A stretch of 64,000 nucleotides of DNA from Spirodela intermedia (GCA_902729315.2 LR746270.1:7821221-7885220); one strand, 5' to 3'. Counted from the stretch's first letter, positions 26,425-41,200 are shown. Numbers and translations: made by a program. Notes: a model not told the origin generated them from the sequence alone.

Positions 26425-27145
26425 AGCCCACTTTTTCATTGGGCCTCGGAAAATAGGCCCAATAAAACATTTATTTGGGAATAGACCACCCCGGAACAAA
26501 GCCAAAACCATAAAAAAAGGGTTTCATAAGATATTTATTTGAGATCCGATCACAATCTTCGTTAAAAAGGGAAAATTATAAAAAAAGGTTCAACAAAATA
26601 GTTACTTGAGATTCGACCAAAATTTTCATTTGGCCCCGGAACAAATTCTTGTCGAACTAAACAAAGCCAAAATTATTCAAAAAGGATTAACAAAATATTA
26701 TTTTGAGGTCCAACCAAAATTTTCGTTGGGCCCCAGGAAAAAACCAAAACTATAAGAAAAAGCTTAACAAACTATTTATTTGAGATTCAGCCAAAAAATT
26801 TATTGGGCCCTAGAAAAAAGCTAAAACTATAAAAAAGCCTTAAAAAATATTAATTTGAGCTTCAACCAAAATTTTCGTTGGGCCCCAAAACAAAGTAAAA
26901 ACTATAAAAAGAGGCTTAACAAAATATTTATTCTAACGTCCGACCAAATTTTTCATAGGCCCGGAGCAAAGCCAAAATTATAAAAAAAAGGTTCAACAAA
27001 ATATTTATTTGTGGTACAACCAAAATTTTCGATAAGCCCGGAACAAAGCCAAACTATAGAACAAAGCTCAAAAAAATATTTATATGGGTTTCAATCAAAA
27101 TTCTCGTTGGCCTCGGAACGAAGTCAAAACTATAAAAAAATGCTC
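26425..27145 (+). repeat. Nine-copy ~75-90 bp minisatellite upstream of CRSH
   Basis: A degenerate unit repeats head-to-tail. Its order is [69 protein letters not shown]. The CCAAAATTTTCRTTG core recurs near 26437 (first, truncated form), 26556, 26631, 26721, 26795, 26869, 26947, 27022 and 27097. Copies are 70-90% alike by eye. Most keep a GGCCC or GGGCCC core. The array ends about 135 bp before the CRSH start codon, so it occupies the presumed promoter. Confidence 0.85.
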
Positions 27146-27280
27146 ATCCTACGTGGCGCATCCCTGGCCAACAGTCGCTGAGAGATTCAGATCACTCAAA
27201 GAGGGCGGGGGCCGCCGTCAGTGGGAAGAGGAGGGACGGCGGCGCCGCCAGGCGAGTCTGAGAGATCCTCTCCCTCGGCG

Positions 27281-30081
27281 ATGGCGATTTCCGGCCACCT
27301 TGCTCGCTGTGCTCCCCTCGACCCCCCTCACTCCTCCACAGCTAGGGCTTCGAGAATTCCTTTCCTGATTCGCTTCCGTCCGATTCCCCGTCGTCATCTT
27401 CCCCGGCGGAGAGTCGCCGGAGTACGATCCGATGCTGCGATCCCCCTCGATCGATCGCTTTCCTCGCTGCCGAGCACCTCGGACAAGGTAACGGTGCTGG
27501 TGGGGCAGCCAGGAGGGAAGATGGTGGCGGAACTGGTGGGGGTATTCAATGAGCTGACGGAGCGGATGGGGACGACGGCCCTCTCCACGTGCTCCACTCA
27601 GCTCCTCTTCAGATCCCTTACGCTGTCGATACCTCTCCTCCGGAGGATGCCTGTGGGGCCAGACGGACGACCTCCGCTCTCCAGGGCCCTCGCCATTGCC
27701 TGCACCCTCGCCGATCTCCAGGTATACTTTCCGGTCTTCATCCCATCTCTTCTTTTTCAGTATAAGATTTATGTTCGTCAGAATCACTCTTGAAATAAAA
27801 TTCCTGGCGCATTCCATGCCCCGTGGTTTCAGCTGATTTTTCCGATTCATCTACAGATTAGATGCCCCCCCCCCTCCCCAACCCCCCACTCTGATCAATC
27901 ATTCCCGTGAAGAACATTTGGAACAGATTTATAACTTCTCCGCGATGTTACTCCATCACGCGTTCGTTCGTTCCTTTGAATTTGCAGATGGATGCAGAAG
28001 TCATCTCTGCAGGCATGATGAGGGTGCTGTTGGAGGTGCGCGCAATAAGCTTGCTCGAGGTCAAGAAGCAGGTTGGCGTCGGCATCGCTCATCTGCTGTA
28101 CGAGAGCTTGAGGATAAGGAAAATCCGTTCAAAAGTGGAAACCCTGGACGACGAGAGTGCAGCTGCTCTGAGGAAGTTCTGCTTGTCCTACTACGACATC
28201 AGGGCAATCATTCTGGAGCTCTCTCTCAAACTTGACAGGATGAGGCATCTGAGCTACCTCTCCAGGTACCACCAGCAGAGGCTCTCTCTCGAGGTGATGA
28301 GGATATATGCTCCCTTAGCGCACGCCATAGGCGCCACTGCCTTATCACTGGAGCTGGAGGACCTCTCCTTCCAGCATTTGTTCCCCCATTCTTACCATTC
28401 TGTGGATGAATGGCTGAGCCATGAGGTGGGAAGATCCTCCATAAACACCTACAGGGAGGATTTGCTTGAGGCTCTGATCAGAGATCAGGAGCTGTCGAGT
28501 TTGGTCGACGACATTGCAATCAAAGGTCGGCGTAAGAGTCGCTTCAGCACCATGAAGAAGCTGCTGAAGGACGGCCGCAGACCTGAGGATGTGAATGACA
28601 TTCTGGGCTTACGGGTCGTTTTGAGTCCAAGGCCTGGGGATAATATGCTCGAAAGAGGTCGTCGAGCGTGCTACAGAACGCACGAAATAATCAGGTCCTT
28701 GTGGCATGAAATCCCATCCAGGACGAAAGATTACATAGCCAGACCCAAGCCAAATGGGTACAGGAGCTTACATGTGGCTGTTGATATCAGTGATGATGAC
28801 AAGCCCAGGCCACTGATGGAGGTTCAGATCCGTACTAAAGAAATGGACACACTGGCCACCGGTGGATCTGCCTCCCATTCATTGTACAAGGGTGGCCTCA
28901 CGGATCCTTCTGAGGTATGATCTTCCGGGCCTGGCCCTCTTCTTTTTTTTTAATGATTTCTCCACGAGTTTGTTATTTTCATTAGTGATTGTAGATATGC
29001 TGTAAAACATCTGTATGACAAGGAACAGTCTCAACAGTCTTTAGATGATTCTGTGTGCTTCTACCTCCTGTTCTGCTAATAGTTGAAAAAAAAAAACAGC
29101 ATTCTGTAGTTAATTACATCCGAAATGGGGAAAGTCAATGTCCCATCTCCCTGTTTTCTCTTCTATATATGTGTATGATTATGACCCGTACAATGATTGA
29201 GAAACACTACCATGTAGGCACATGTTTCTTCGGCTTACGTTTTGCACATATGATCCCCCGACTTTAAGCTTTGACTTTTGTTTGCTATCATTCAGGCAAA
29301 GCGATTGAAAGCCATAATGATGGCTGCAGCTGAACTCGCAGCCCTACGCCTTAGAGATCCTGCTGATCTGAAAGAGACTGTTGGAGTCGAGGCTGAGGCT
29401 GAGGCTGAGAAAAAAGATCGAATGTTTCATCTTCTTGATACAAATGGTGATGGTAGGATCAGCATAGAGGAGCTTACAGATGTGATGAAAGGGCTTGGAG
29501 CAACAGGAGACGATGCTCAGGAACTCATGCAACTGTTGGATGCTAACGGGGATGGGTCACTGAGTTCCAATGAATTCGACTCATTTCAGAGACAGGTGAA
29601 GTTCAAAGTTTGTAGCAAGTAAACATACTATATGGAATTTTCATTGCATTTCCGCGTGAATCTTGTCTGAAAACTGATAATTTATTGCCTGCGTATCACG
29701 AAGTTAATGCCCAGAAAAATATTACTATCTATGACAGACTATGACTGAATCTTTGTGCTGGCTTCTGGCCTGCTGGATCCCTCAATCCATAAGAGTATGA
29801 CTGAATCTCTGTATAAGAATCCGTCCAAGTTGTTTGATTGACATGATTATACCAATTGTGTCAACTGTTCTGAAAATGTTAGCCTTCTATTTCGGCCTTT
29901 GACCTCCACATACTCATGCTATTCTTTCTTGGATGCTTCTCAGGTAAAACTTTTAAGTAGCTTGGAAGACAAGGATGACCACTACAGAACCGTATTGAGC
30001 AAAAAGCTTCAGACTGCCGATGATACTGGCTTAATCAAGGTTTACCATAAACAGTTGGGCGACAAATTGGCAGTCAGCTGA
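27281..30081 (+). CDS. CRSH: Calcium-activated RelA/SpoT homologue, chloroplast ppGpp synthase
   Basis: Exons 27281-27721, 27988-28914, 29296-29595 and 29944-30081 join in frame to 601 aa, close to known plant CRSH proteins. The Arg/Ser/Pro-rich N-terminus looks like a chloroplast transit peptide. The N-terminal RSH region lacks an HD-type hydrolase signature (it reads ADLQMDAEVISAG), as in other CRSH proteins. The ppGpp synthetase region carries RPEDVNDILGLRVV, RTKDYIARPKPNGYRSLH and EVQIRTKEMD. Two EF-hands follow: DTNGDGRISIEE (from Asp504) and DANGDGSLSSNE (from Asp538), the basis of calcium activation in this family. The reaction is transfer of pyrophosphate from ATP to GDP/GTP in plastids. 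ATG 27281 is used because the frame upstream of it has no ATG. An acidic EAEAEAE run precedes the first EF-hand. Confidence 0.94.
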
Positions 30082-31016
30082 GTTCTCCTGTCAACTGACA
30101 TGAAGACTAAAACTGCTGATTTCATAAGCAACTGAACAGTAAGGTTGCCCCTTCTCACTCTGTTAAGTAATTTGATGTGTATAGTTATCAACATACCAAT
30201 TAAAATCATGTTGAGAAAGCCTTTATTCAAAGCTTAGTTCTTAGATGAAGCTCAGATCAGACCATCTTCGACCAGATAAGACCACGGTTTTGTAAACAGG
30301 ATTCAAAAGTAAGAAAGCTCAAAAAATTTGGGTTTAATGCGAATGCATTTTGTGTGGAAGCAGCTTTTGGGGAGAAGATCAGATCACAGTAGAACAGAGC
30401 AGGCACACGCTTATGGAATCTCTCTGTGAGTTGTGGAAAGAGAGGATAATTTATACCCAGCCAGTAGCTTCATTGCAGTAGTTATTCAATGGCTGCATGC
30501 TCAAAACATATCACATGCGTTCAAATGAGTTCTAAGTTTGGATATTGGGTTCATCAACGTTCTTGTTCTTTCATGCTCTTATTTTTCACCAATCGAGGAA
30601 CCTCAAGCACTTGAGCCATAAACCCCCCTAATCCAGATCTTATGTATGAGAAAATGTGGATTCTAGCCACCTACCAAAGCTTAAATAGCCTGAAACAATT
30701 GATTGTTTTCTATTCACCGGGAAATAAATAATTCAAATCACAAATGCTTGTTACAGCTTCAAATCACATATTTAGTATTTCGTTGTGATATTCCAGTTTG
30801 TTGATTCTAAGTCGGTTCTGTAACCCTTTCAAGAACTTGTGGCCAAATCAAGTGTGCTGGTGTCCTATGCGTCTCTGAAACTGGTTCTTACACTCAACAG
30901 TGCTTCCTAACATCCAATGGACTACTAAATAGCAATACATGCCTTTCTAGGCTACATGCATTAGAATGGTTCATTTATGGCCGGAGTATAGTGAAGCCTC
31001 GGTCAGCTTGAACACA

Positions 31017-31048
<32 letters not shown>

Positions 31049-32289
31049 ATTTGACCATAGGACTGCCAAATCAATCGTGAGGAAATCATTGGCTTCGACC
31101 GGAACTCAATCCAGTGGGGTATGTGTACACATATTTCCTTTCAGGGTTGATTTTTTTAAAGTAAATTGAAATAGAGAACTAATCGCACCAGACTGGGCGT
31201 ATGTATGATCATCTAGTTCCGGTACACAGTCAAAAATCAGTATAATCTCAGTTTCGTAACCAAATCATTTTCTCACATTTTTGTTTGATAAAATGAAGAG
31301 CAATTTACATAGACTCCAAAGGAGCACTCATGCTATCAGTATATGGGCACCTGTCATCTGCCTTTTTTGAATTCCGGGGGAAATTTCCAAAGGAGGAACC
31401 TCTTCTGATCCAAGTTTTTGCTCTCAAAAATTGAGATCTATTTTCTATAAAAATAATATAAAAAAAACAGAAAAATATCACATCATGAACATCTACAATG
31501 GCATTAGAATGGAATCTAGGGGGAGCTAAGAATCATTTGAGCACCACGACATCGCCATGATTGACCAGATGATCCCTTTGGGAACTATTTGGAGTCGGAA
31601 TGTGTTTACTTAATATCATCCATTTCAGATGATCAAAAAAAGTATAGGAACAGGATCTTGTGGATCACATATTTCAGAGGAATTATTACTAAGGATTGGA
31701 AAGCAAAAAAAAATAAACCATTTTTGGGTCATGAATAAAAGTATTCCATCTTCGGATAATACACCAAACATCACAATCTGCCACCTTCTCATTAAACAGA
31801 ACAGACTCAAGCAGGCTCACTGAGCTCAAGAGGACTCCACATCCTCTTCGTAAGGAACCCAACAACAAGATAGATGCCAGTAATATATAATTGGATCGAA
31901 ACAAATAAAGCAAGGCATAACACAATCCATACATCGTAAGCCCAGAAATGCCACGACCTTTGAGAGATTGGATCACTGAAGAAACCGTTTTTCATATATT
32001 CTTAGTTTCTGTGACTTGATATCGCTCATTGAGGTCTCTCTTGTTGTTTCAAGCCAAAAATATTTTCCAAGAAAGCATGCGCTGTATGATTTGGAGCAAC
32101 TGGAAGTTAATCTAGTGCATATGTTCGTGATCGTTCACTGAAGATCACAGAATGATCCATCAAAACATCTTTGATTGAAGAAGGGTCCTCTTGGAGAGAT
32201 CAAAAAACAGATAAAGAAGGATTACTTGGCAAATAATAAACAATGCAAGCCTGTGATGGAGATTACAGCGAGGCAGAAGCAAGATCAAG
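30082..32289. other. Intergenic DNA between convergent CRSH and SMU1
   Basis: CRSH ends on the plus strand and SMU1 ends on the minus strand, so this gap holds both 3' flanks. It contains a (CA)n(GA)n microsatellite at 31012-31048. No open frame here has recognisable motifs and none exceeds 95 codons. Confidence 0.5.
31012..31048 (+). repeat. (CA)n(GA)n microsatellite
   Basis: A compound dinucleotide run of CA repeats passes directly into GA repeats in the CRSH-SMU1 intergenic space. Confidence 0.95.
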
Positions 32290-35200
32290 TCAAGGCTTCC
32301 ATATTTTCATCCCGTCCTCACCGAATGTGACGACTAAGTTCCTGTGGGGATGGTGAGTGACCCCAATCACATCCTTCTCATGAACCTGCGAGATCAGAAT
32401 CAATAGAAAAAGTAAGAAAAAAACTGATTCAGCCTTTGATTAAGGAGAATATGTCGCCGGCTAATTTGTCATGCCAAGACAAAAGATGCCCCAACAACAG
32501 GGAAGAAGCCCGCCCCCTTAGTCGAGGTGCCATCGGGCTATGTAAGATTGTAACCCCAACCAAACCCAACCTGGTTTTTACCCCAATTAGTAAGTACTAG
32601 AAATATGCCAAAGCGTGTGCCATTACACAAACAGTAGCTTGAAGTGGCACTATGCAATGAGAGGGTGAAACAGATGACGTGGAAGTAAGCGAGGGCTTCA
32701 TCTTTCTAGCAAAATTATAATTATGGTACTGATTATGCGCATAAAGGGGTGTATTTGATTCATTACAATGCTCAAATATCAAGGCAAATGAGGCAAAAAG
32801 ACGGTTCACTTCTTCAGGAAGCATCATCTTGCAACAGGCAGACATCAGATAGAAAATAAAACAAAAGTGATGAATATCGTGCGATATATTATGAGAAACA
32901 AATGCTATTAGAAATTCCAGACACATGAAGCAGTAGACAAATGCTATTGGGTATAATTAATGCTCATATATGATAAGAAAACATGACTGAAGCAGTAGAT
33001 AAGAAAACATGCTCTGAAAGTAGCTCACTGAAAATAGCAGGCCATTTAGATATTAGGTATTGCCTTGGTAAAGAAAGAGCACTCTTTACCTTCATGAGAT
33101 GTTCTAGTTTACCAGATTGTTGACTGAAGCAGTACAGGTTCCTGCAAAGGCGTTCATTCTCATAAGTCAACTTAAAACCAAAAAAAGCCAGTCAAAAATT
33201 CGAAGAAAACAGAAAAATGGGAAAGATGTACGGCTTGTAATCAACTAGCAGAAAACCTACATGTCGCCTAGGGAGATGCTAGAGAGCTAAATTCAGCATG
33301 TAACTCGTGTTTCTGCTACTTAATCCGAACTGAATGGAGCCTCAAGCTCTATGTCCAACAGAATCCCAATCAACCACACAACACTTCCTCAAGGCCCTGG
33401 GGAGCTTCATTAGCTAGGAGAACACTGAAAATGCCAACTGAAATACCTCTTTCTTCAAAAAATCTATATATCTTTGGCGACAAAGTTGACTGCACCACAG
33501 TCTTGTTATTTCAGTCGATACAGGTGCACCTCTGAGTAAGAGACTAGTTATGTCAACGGTTGCTTACCATGGCCTTGGTCTGTCGGCCAAACCCAAGTGC
33601 CTTGGATGTTCAAGAGGAGAACATCATGGGGTGGTCCTTGTGATCGATGTCTGGTGATCTTAAATCTAAACACTCGAAATGTCTACTTCAAACCCATTCA
33701 TTGGAATTATTGAATTCAAAGGGTCAAATTAGTATTCCAGGCATGCATCTCACATCTAGCATGATGTCAGGCCGATCCCCCTCCCCCCCCCACCCCCTTG
33801 GGTGTTAAGACCAAACCGACAGGAAACCCTAATGGAACCATCCCACCGTAGTCACCAGCTCAGTTTCTGATCCCCCGAATGTCCCTCGAGTGTGTCAGTG
33901 GTTTCCATCAAGTCAATACCAAAAGATGAAGAGGATTGACCAAATTTAGTTCAAACCAATCGACCAAATTTAAACTGGATGAAGAGGATTGGAGCCAGCC
34001 AGAAACAATAACCTATCAAAGGTCAAGTTCTTCGGACTCTAAATTTACAAACCATCAAATTTGGTGCAAAAATATCCCAGCGGATGATTCTTATGCAGTC
34101 GTAGCCAACCAAGTGCACACAACACTCAAGCAGAAGACAAAGTTTCCACCAAAATTATAGAGGTATTGCGTTGAATCTGCTAGAATAGGAGCTATCCCAA
34201 CCCAAGCACCAACCAGTACCCAAGTTTCCACCATTACTTCAGTAGTAACTACCAAGATACGTTCCGCAGAAATCCCCACAAATGAGATCGTCCAATTTAT
34301 AGGCCCTTCAGTTGTTCCACCTTCATATCACTCCCACCCTCAAAGCTCCAGCATGAACTTGGACCAGATTCAACAATCTAAGGTACAAAATAAGAGACAC
34401 TTGATTATTCGTCCCATGATTGTCACCCCTGGGGTTTCACACTTTCTAGCAAGGCAACAGCCTATAGTGGTAGTTGGTGTCAGCCAACAGCCATTAATGA
34501 TGATTCACAAGTTACTTTACCTCTTTTCTCTTTCTTCTTCTATTTCAATCTTCTATCTCTACACTGTGAAATAGATGTTACTCTTCCACATTCTTCTCAC
34601 AGCAGTGCTCCAGTAAGAAACTAACAGATCCAAATGAAACTGAGAAAGACTGGCCAGAAAATTCAACGAATTTAGCTTGGTTTTTAACGTTTTTTATTTA
34701 AAAGGAAACTAAGGGATTACTTCTAAAAAATCAAATCGTCCAATGACAACTCTGATTAGGACTTGCAACTTAGAATATGATACTCTCTCCACAAGATCAA
34801 ATTGGTTAATTTAGAATACAGCGGTCTCTCATCGCCTCCTTTTATCTCTCTTTCTCCCACTACAGTCTCAACATTGACATCCCCAAAGGATGATGTTTAG
34901 GCATACATCACCTTGGTAAAATATTTTGATGATGCCTAGCCAACTTAACTATGGATCACATGTTCTTACTGCCCGAATATTTAGCAAGACCAGCATACTA
35001 AAAGGAATATTATAATGAAAAACATCAAAAAGAGGGCACAAGAACACGATTAGAAATTACCTGTCTTCACCAACACAGTAAATCCATTCTCCTTTTGGGG
35101 AAGTACAAGCACCAAGAAAGTCTCCTCCTTCTCTCTTACCGGAAGAAAAACTCTTAACAACCTGGAAGAGTAAAGAGGATTTAAGCAACTTCACAACTGT

Positions 35201-38200
35201 ATTAATAACTATTAAAGTATTTGTTTTCATTTATGAGAAGTGAAGATATGAAATATCCGAAATCCTTTTAATAAAAAGATAAACGGGACGAATATGTGGG
35301 AGCTCGAGCTCAGTCCATAAACCTACATCAATAACAATAGAAGATTTAATCATAAAATCTAGTGTACCATTCAATACTCCTTTTTTCTTCCCTTCATAAT
35401 TGATTCAAACATACAATTACGAATAAATGAATGCGGCACAAATTTCATTTAGCAAGCTAGCAATGTTTAAAAACAGGTGCCATTTTTTCTGTATCCCCAC
35501 CTACAGCCCTTAGAAACTTTCGGTGTATTTATTTACATTTTTGTTTTTGCATAACACAACTTCTGCAGCAATGCAGAGGCTTTGAGCCCATGTACAAATG
35601 GCTACCTTTATGTTTGCCAGATGATTGTTTAAAAAAATGGACATGATTGTGAAATCTTGTAACTTTCAGGTCAAGAAAAATAGCTCCACCATCCTCTACA
35701 TTGATGTCAACAACATATTTTCCTTCAACAAACAATCAACCTGACGTTTAGATTAAGCCAAAAGATATTTATCATCCATTGTTAGCACTTTGTTATTTGA
35801 AGGCTCAACACTAAGAAAGCACATCAACAAACTGCGTGGAAGCATACACATATTGGATCACTTCAGCGTCCATTGCCACTAATTAACAGAATCATTTTGC
35901 AGATAGAAAGAAGTAATCATCGTAAGATTGCCTCAAATTATGAAAGATTCCTAAGTAAACGTGCACCTGCCCTTGAAGTGTCATGATGTATATAGATGAA
36001 GTCTTGTTACAAACTATAATGTGTTCAGTATTTTTGGGGAACAGATGGATGGAGTTTACTGCTGCATCACCACCCTAGCAAGGTCAAAAAAATCACATCA
36101 CATAGATGCCAATGGAATCGTATAAACTGAAAAGATATTGAAAAGGAAAAAGATAACCACAAGAAGAATGAAGTACCCTTAAAGGAGGGGGTGGCTTGAA
36201 TGTATGTAAGCAATCTGTGGTCTTCAGATCCCACACCTGACATGATCACACTTTCAAAAAGTACAACTGTGGCTAACGAACAGATATTGAGGATAAGGAA
36301 ATCATGGTCAAAGGAAAGCTAACTGTGGATTTGTCCAAGATATTAGGAAACATCGGATGGATCGGAAGAATTAATTGAGCATGACTCCATTTTTTGGCCC
36401 AGAAATGTGAAGGATGAGAATGGGATTTAATAGATGTAGATGACCATACCTTCACAGTAAAATCACTAGAGGCAGTAATAACCCGGCTTCCATCACTTGT
36501 AAATATTGCATTATTTACAAAAGAAGTGTGACCACGAAATTCTTTCAACAACTTCCCTGACTTAAGGCCATGGATTCTGCCAAAAAGATGAAAGAAGCCA
36601 TCATGTTTCCTTTACAAAAAAAATGGTTACAAATATAAACAATGCAATTTGATTTACATGCCATTATTCGCAACACAACTCCGGAGCTTAATTAGCCACA
36701 ACAGTCCATATCAAATCCTAGAATGCCTTTTTGAGCTTTGAACACAACACGTGTGGGATTCCAAAACCAAATTTTTCAATACGTTAGAAGACTAGTAAAA
36801 GCATAATCTAGAAGTTCTTCACAACCAACAGCCAAATCCATATATGTACGTATTTTCCACCATACCCTTGAGCCTTTAATTAAAATATTTTGCATGCCTT
36901 ATTTACGTGCCCATGTCAGTACACACATTTTCCAGAGCTCGAAGTTACAAGTATACTTTACTCATGAATCAAGTGTGTAGTTACAGAGTTACTTTACAAG
37001 AAAGCATCGGCCAAAAGTAAACAGCTGTCAAATAATTGGTAGTATCCCATTCCTTAGCAGAAAAGAAACAGATCTCATAATTTTCCACATTAAACAACAA
37101 TTATATGTGAAGTTTAGTCAGTTCTATAAGGTCCATAGATCAACTGAAATGCAAGCATAAAGAGGAAGTACTATAGTTGAACCAACCTAGCAAGTTTCAC
37201 GAGAGAATGGGCCTCATAGGGTATATTGTTAGAACTAAGACTCAAAGAACTGTCATAGCCATAAATTGAACAAACAGATTTATTTATAATATAATCATCA
37301 CCATGAAAAAGCCCTCAGCCCATAGCTAAATATATAATTCATCTTAATACTTCAGAAGGATTTCTTGAAAAATGGAAATGCAAGAGAGCATTAGAGAAAG
37401 TTTGATTAATTGTATCATTTAAGGTTGACTCAATTTGCAAGGTGACAAGAAAAACCTTTGAATGACTAAAGACGCACAATGACATTTCTTTTTCTTGGGA
37501 GATGTACAAAGGACCAGACAGCTTTATTTTTCAGTAGCCTCTTACAACAGGGACAAAGGTATCCTCACAGGAGAGGAATAAATTGATCCTTCAAGATAGA
37601 AGGGCCTACGCGAAAAGGTTTTTCCCGTCGCACCATTGTACACTCTCCTTACAGCCATTTTTTTATTAGAGAAACTAATAATCACGTAACTAATTCTTCA
37701 GACAGAAGTACTTTTTGTAGGAGAAATATTTTTTCGTAATTGACCAGATTTGGCATATTTCACCCCACCGTTCTTGTTACTATATCTCTAGGATGAAACC
37801 AGCAATGTATCCCACATTTTCTTTCAAAATAAGAAGACTAATAGAGACAGTAAATATTTTCTAGGACCAAAAAAAATTAGCAAACGAAGTTGATGCCACG
37901 TTGCAACTAGTGTAGACAGAATATCCATGATCTTAAGGAACCTTGCAGTGCTGTCAAAGGATGCACTTAGCAGCTGGCTTCCATCACGAGAGAATACAAC
38001 ACTGGTGACACCATTGGAATGTGCATGTTCAAGACGACGTAAACACTGACCAGTCCTTAGACGCCAAACCTGGACAGATGTTAAAGGAAGACTGCATTAC
38101 CAAGGTGAAGCAAGATCAAAAAAATAAGACTATAAACGTTCGAAATTTAGTAATCACCTAAACCAACATATACATTTTTGAAGTTCAAGCAAAGATGTAA

Positions 38201-41200
38201 AAGCACTACCACAATTTATTATTTGCATCAACGAATGTTGATTGATTAGACTTCTACATCCCAAGAAATAAGGGAGACAGTGGTGTTGATTCTAACGCTT
38301 AATTTTACCTAGGAATGAGGAGTCTGCAATAGCCTCCTCGTATCCGTGCGTCTTTAAACGATATTTTCCCTATACGAACCAGGTAATGTTTGTCAAAACC
38401 TTAGATTATCATTCACAGAGTTTTTTGCATACCTAGGAAGTACATTTAGAGACCTGAAGCAGCAAGTCCAAGATTTCATGATATTTAATACATTAGGGAG
38501 ATTATTGGAACCTCACATATTTTCTGATACTTTATGTTTAGCTGAACTCAGCCAAAGGTTGACGCGGCCAACAATAAGTGCAAAATCATGAATAATCCAG
38601 AGAATGAGGTGAGCAGTAGACAGGAAGAATAACTCAGGTGAACTAGGAAAAACTGGGAAAAGTGGACAGTGGGATCAAATGAATCTGGACGAATCCACCA
38701 ATCTAGGGAAGTAAGTGTGATGAACGACTAAGAATGAATGAAGAAATTATTTGCTTCACACAAGAACTCAACAATGTTAAAAGGAGTAAGGAATACTAGC
38801 AATGGGACGGAAAAGAGAGGACGAGAATGCAACGATGGCATTATTTTCCAGGTCACAAGGGGCATCCTCACTAATTGATGGAATTATCACAATTGGCAAA
38901 AGTGGGGGAGAATTGGGGCGGAGAAGACGAACAGGTGATACTAAACTCGGAGTGCAATTGTAGCAGAGTTCAGCTGGGCTTCATTTGATAATGACAAGTA
39001 CTATTAGTCTAAATCCAACATCCTGACCCAATCAACGAAACCACCTAGTGAATAATCTTGATGCTTTTATGGGCTGAAAGCTTTACAGGAGGAGAAGATG
39101 CACTGGCTGAGATGCTCCAAAGGATGGGAAAGATGAACCCAGGTGTACAATTTCAGTTCCTACAAAATAGGGCACCACAGCGTTTCTTCATGTGCAAACT
39201 ATAAATCTTTCGAAGCCCACTTAAGCGCAGAGATTATGACAGAAAAAGAACAAATCTACCGTATCTTTTGACTAACTGCATGTGAGATTTTTCTTTGCTT
39301 CATCATATTGATAAAGCAAGAGTAGATTGTATAAAAATTTCACCCATACTGATCATGTCGTTGAATAGCGTGTCAAAGTCTAGAATGACCCTCTCTACAA
39401 TGGTCTAATATTACTTGTTTAAATTATCATTAGCTGTTATCTCTGACCCCATTAACTGAGATATTCGTGGATGAAAGGTGAATGAAGAAGATGATGACAA
39501 ATACTGACTATTGTCACCAACCTTAAAAGACTCTACATGAAGTCTTCACTGTTCAAAAATGAGACTGCCCCCCTGATCCCTCGTGAAGTAGAAGGAAATC
39601 CCCCAAGCATCACAGAGAGGGAATAGCAAAACCCATCGTTTTTCTTGCACTTTTGTCACAACCATGCAGAAAGCAAGATCAGATCGTGCATCCCTGTTGT
39701 CACATGGAACTCTGCACGATGGAATAATCTCATTTAAAAAGGGAAAGCATGTAGGGATCAAGATATAATCTATGTACGGTGACCTTCTAAAATTCTAGTA
39801 AAGTTACCAATAGTATTGAATTTTTTAAATTAGCGGGTAGATAAACAAACAGAGAGTATACTTATGAAACACATTGACAAAATTGTGAATGCAAGAGAAT
39901 TTCTTCTATAACCATCCTCAAGATGAACCTAGTGGCAATTAAATTTGCAAAATGTTGCAAAATAAGAGCTACCTTTATCTTTCCATCTTGTGAACCAGAC
40001 GCCAACATTTCAGAATCTCTACTAAAATCGGCACAAAGAACAGGATCGTCGTGCATCATAAAGGCATCCTGCATACATTTTATGGCATCAGCATTCTTGC
40101 AATAAATATAAATCCAGTTTTAAGACTTTGAGGAGAGTGCATAAAGATTTTAAAAAACTTACTTTCTGGATCATGCAAAAGCAAGGGAAAAAAATATCAT
40201 ACACAAAATATTACTCACTGCAAGAAAAATTGTCTGACAGCCCAACCTATGGATTGTTTTAGGAATAACACTCCCCAACCATAAGATAGGACGAGGAAGA
40301 AAGCAGAATAGAGAAGAAGATGAGCAACAATCAAACATGAATAAATGATTTTTACATGATTTGCATACCCACAACCATGGTCGCGATGAGTTCTTTACGA
40401 AGAGGCACCTATAAGATATCAGAGAGGGGTTCGAATTCAGGAAAGAGTCTAGAGAAACCAGGAACCTCACTGTTAGAGACATATCCTCAAAACTTTCATG
40501 TTCATTCTCTTGGCTCAAAACAACAATAACCTGTGGTGAAAGCCAAAAACAGTGCTACTATTCATACAATATACCCCAATTGGAAATTCATGGCCCATGT
40601 TACATCTGGAAATACATACGTGCTCCCTCATAGAACTCGCTTTCTTCACCTTCCTTTCTAACTTGACTTACGTTCTCATCCTTCTACTCCATATAATGTT
40701 ATTCATTTCTTCGTGCAGTATCTGTATGTTTAGGATGTACCTTTTTATTCATACTATTATATTATCTTTCTGTTCTTCATGCTTGTTTTTTTCTTGCCTA
40801 AAAGAGAGCAATGATCAATGAGTTGTTGGCTCATTGAATGACTGAGGGGTGAAAAAACAAAGATAACATTATCAAGGGCACTTCATTTTATATTAAGTTA
40901 AGAGAAAGTTCTTGTCGAGGTTTTAAAGCGCCTAAGGTATTGGTCACTGTATATTTAGACACCAAGGTGAAACGACCAGACAACGCCTGGTTTTGATTGA
41001 CTTTAATCAAAGGTTTCCCAGATTTTATATAATTGTCCCAACTTTTTGTCTTGAGCACATTTGTGCGACCGCACATTCAACCAAATATGTCAGCCCATGA
41101 TGTATGATGTACAAAAGTTGCGCAGCAGTTCATTCAGACGCTAAAGATGCAATGTACAAACACATCATCAAGCATCACACGACATGTAACATGAGTAAAT

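Noticed and set aside
26425-27145. Regularly spaced repeats that could suggest a CRISPR array
   Set aside because: The spacing units are themselves related to each other, the repeats are degenerate, and the host is a plant nuclear genome; it is a minisatellite.
27221-27280. Twenty extra upstream codons for CRSH
   Set aside because: They begin at GTG; the first in-frame ATG at 27281 gives a normal transit-peptide start.
40425-40445. GGTTCGAATTC resembling a tRNA T-loop / B box
   Set aside because: No matching acceptor, D-arm or anticodon stem could be folded around it.
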